The position numbers were made by a program, and so were the translations under genes. Source: Progne subis subis (lineage: Eukaryota > Chordata > Aves > Passeriformes > Hirundinidae). Taken from it: DNA of 64,000 bases. Below are positions 62,603 through 64,000 of this stretch, piece after piece; positions within the stretch are counted from its first letter, which is position 1; each line of letters opens with the position of its first letter. Under the pieces are notes generated by a model. It was given only the letters and a program-made list of their open reading frames with translations, did no database searches and had not been told where the DNA came from. Where the stretch lies: positions 5,985,321-6,049,320 of the forward strand of contig JAKJHU010000033.1 in assembly GCA_022316685.1 (NCBI GenBank), written 5' to 3'.

Positions 62603-64000
62603 CAGAAATGGAATCAATAAAGAGATTTTTAAAACACTTGATTTCCAAGGCAGTGGGAATAGAGAAACTGCCTTACACAAAAGGTCTGCCTAGTCCAGCA
62701 GCTTTATTGACGCCAAAACCAGATACATGGGGGAGGTAGGGATCCATGCAGTACCTCTGACTGTTTAATTGCTTCTTTGTAAGCCAAAATCACAGTAAGT
62801 CAGAGCAACAGACTTAGGATTGTGCTTGTGTTTAATACAAGGGTTTGGCAACATCCTTTTATTATTCTATAGCACCAATGACATTACACTCTCCCTGGGT
62901 TCCTTGAAGTGTTTTGCAAAAGGAAATTAACATCATTTCCATTCTGCTAATACAACAGATACATTGAATATCTAGAATCAAAGTAAACTTAATAGCCCAG
63001 TACTGTCGTATTAGGCTGAGATGGCTTCTAAATAAATCTGATTTTAATTCTGGCAAAACTGTTGGGTATATACATGAAAGCTAGCAATTATCATTGTCTC
63101 CTGAAATAGAAAGCAAATAGGGCTGGGCTGGGCTAAGAAAAGACCATTTGTTCATCCAAATTCTACAAATAAAAGCCAGTGTGATCTCAGGCCTGCATGA
63201 GGCACATTTAAGCCCTTGGCTGAATGTCATCAGCGTATGCAGGCAAGATCTCAGTATCACGTTAAGCACAATCTGTATTCGTCTAACCTATAACCAGCAC
63301 GTGCTGCAGATAAAAGGGCTGTGAGGTAAGAATAGTGGTCCACAACCATATGCCAGAGCAGACTGAAAAATCTGACAGTCCTTCCCAAATCTGTGTGCAA
63401 TGGTTCCCACCACGGTGCTCTCTGGCTTCATACCTGGGTCTAGCAGACTGCACCCCTTGAATCTGAGCTTCCTTGCATTTTCTTTTTGCCATATAACCTG
63501 GATTCCTCCTTACTGCCATTCCTTGTGCATCACAGATTCAGCAGTGCCAAGATAACGACGAGGAGGAGGCGGACAGTGCGGTGTGCTGGTTAAGATGCAG
63601 AGTGAGCAGTACACTTCCCCTGTGCACTTAGATATATGTCATATTTGACAGGTCTGGGTACAGAAGAAAATGCCTGGACAAAAGGACTGTGCTGTGGAGT
63701 CAGCCAGCCCAAAAGCATGGGCAAGTTGGGGAACAGGGCACGCCAATATAGTGTAATATATGAGCTAGACCTCCACTCTCCAAGCACCTTTAGCAGCCCC
63801 ACTAAAAGACACAGGCCAGGCTGAGCTGCCACCCATGACACCTCGCTTGTAAAGATATGAGAAAATGTGTTTCCCTTTTTAGCATATGCACCACCCCAGA
63901 CATCCAGGAGTGAAGCATCCTGCACAGCAAGCCATTTGTCACTGTCTAAATTAAGCAGTGGATTTTCTGCCTTTGCCTCCCTCCCCTGCTCTCAGCCAAT

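Larger units (their letters stand above)
60566..64000 (-). other. ABLIM1 intron upstream of LIM3 (partial, right edge)
   Basis: Contains the CpG-rich block at about 60870-61090, the CR1-like relic at about 62166-62325 and a 17-base tandem duplication at 62570-62602. No LIM2 exon is found up to the right edge. Confidence 0.8.

Overview
This is a vertebrate nuclear window, most likely from a bird. It holds the middle part of one gene on the minus strand: ABLIM1 (actin-binding LIM protein 1, also called limatin or abLIM-1). I identified it by translating short segments bounded by AG and GT splice sites. Joined together they follow ABLIM1 from the third LIM zinc finger, through the fourth, into the Ser/Pro-rich linker and the acidic/basic helical stretch before the villin headpiece. 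Diagnostic pieces are CAGCGRDIKNGQ, KCEACHQFITGKVLE, HPSCARCSRCNQMF, STVWHPDCKQSTKTEEKLR, SPRTLSPTPSAE and KSSEDIIKSSKFPAA. ABLIM2 and ABLIM3 differ at many of these positions as I remember them. A bird source is inferred from a CR1-type LINE 3' end near 62.2 kb, the absence of Alu- or L1-like sequence and the low density of recognisable repeats. No species can be named.

Layout, in gene order from right to left. From 64.0 to 60.57 kb is intron, with the CR1 relic and a CpG-rich block at about 60.87-61.09 kb. LIM3 is encoded by exons at 60439-60565 and 59189-59282. A 20.6-kb intron follows, then exons at 38523-38610 and 33909-33967 complete LIM4. The linker follows in exons at 24905-24982, 22653-22808, 18015-18050, 16627-16756, 14253-14372 (a new-looking GC-rich cassette candidate), 8403-8507, 6066-6113, 3645-3785, 1871-1962 and 1684-1741. 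The upstream LIM1-LIM2 exons and the downstream villin-headpiece exons lie outside the window. All phases join correctly. The listed exons total 1332 bases with the candidate cassette, or 1212 without it.

About 98% of the window is intron. It contains two strongly CpG-rich blocks (20.49-20.69 and 60.87-61.09 kb) that may be internal promoters for shorter isoforms, one 81-base polypurine tract, several microsatellites and A/T runs, small tandem duplications and a few perfect inverted repeats. I found no second protein-coding gene, RNA gene, CRISPR array or intact mobile element. The uninterrupted ORFs of 60-206 residues across the introns are chance ORFs or extensions of exons into flanking intron.

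The most interesting biology is the exon design of the linker. Four consecutive exons (120, 105, 48 and 141 bases) are all phase 1-1, so any combination can be skipped without a frameshift. Several carry hallmarks of regulated splicing: a GAG acceptor, a pyrimidine tract with a downstream UGCAUG site, and tandem acceptors.
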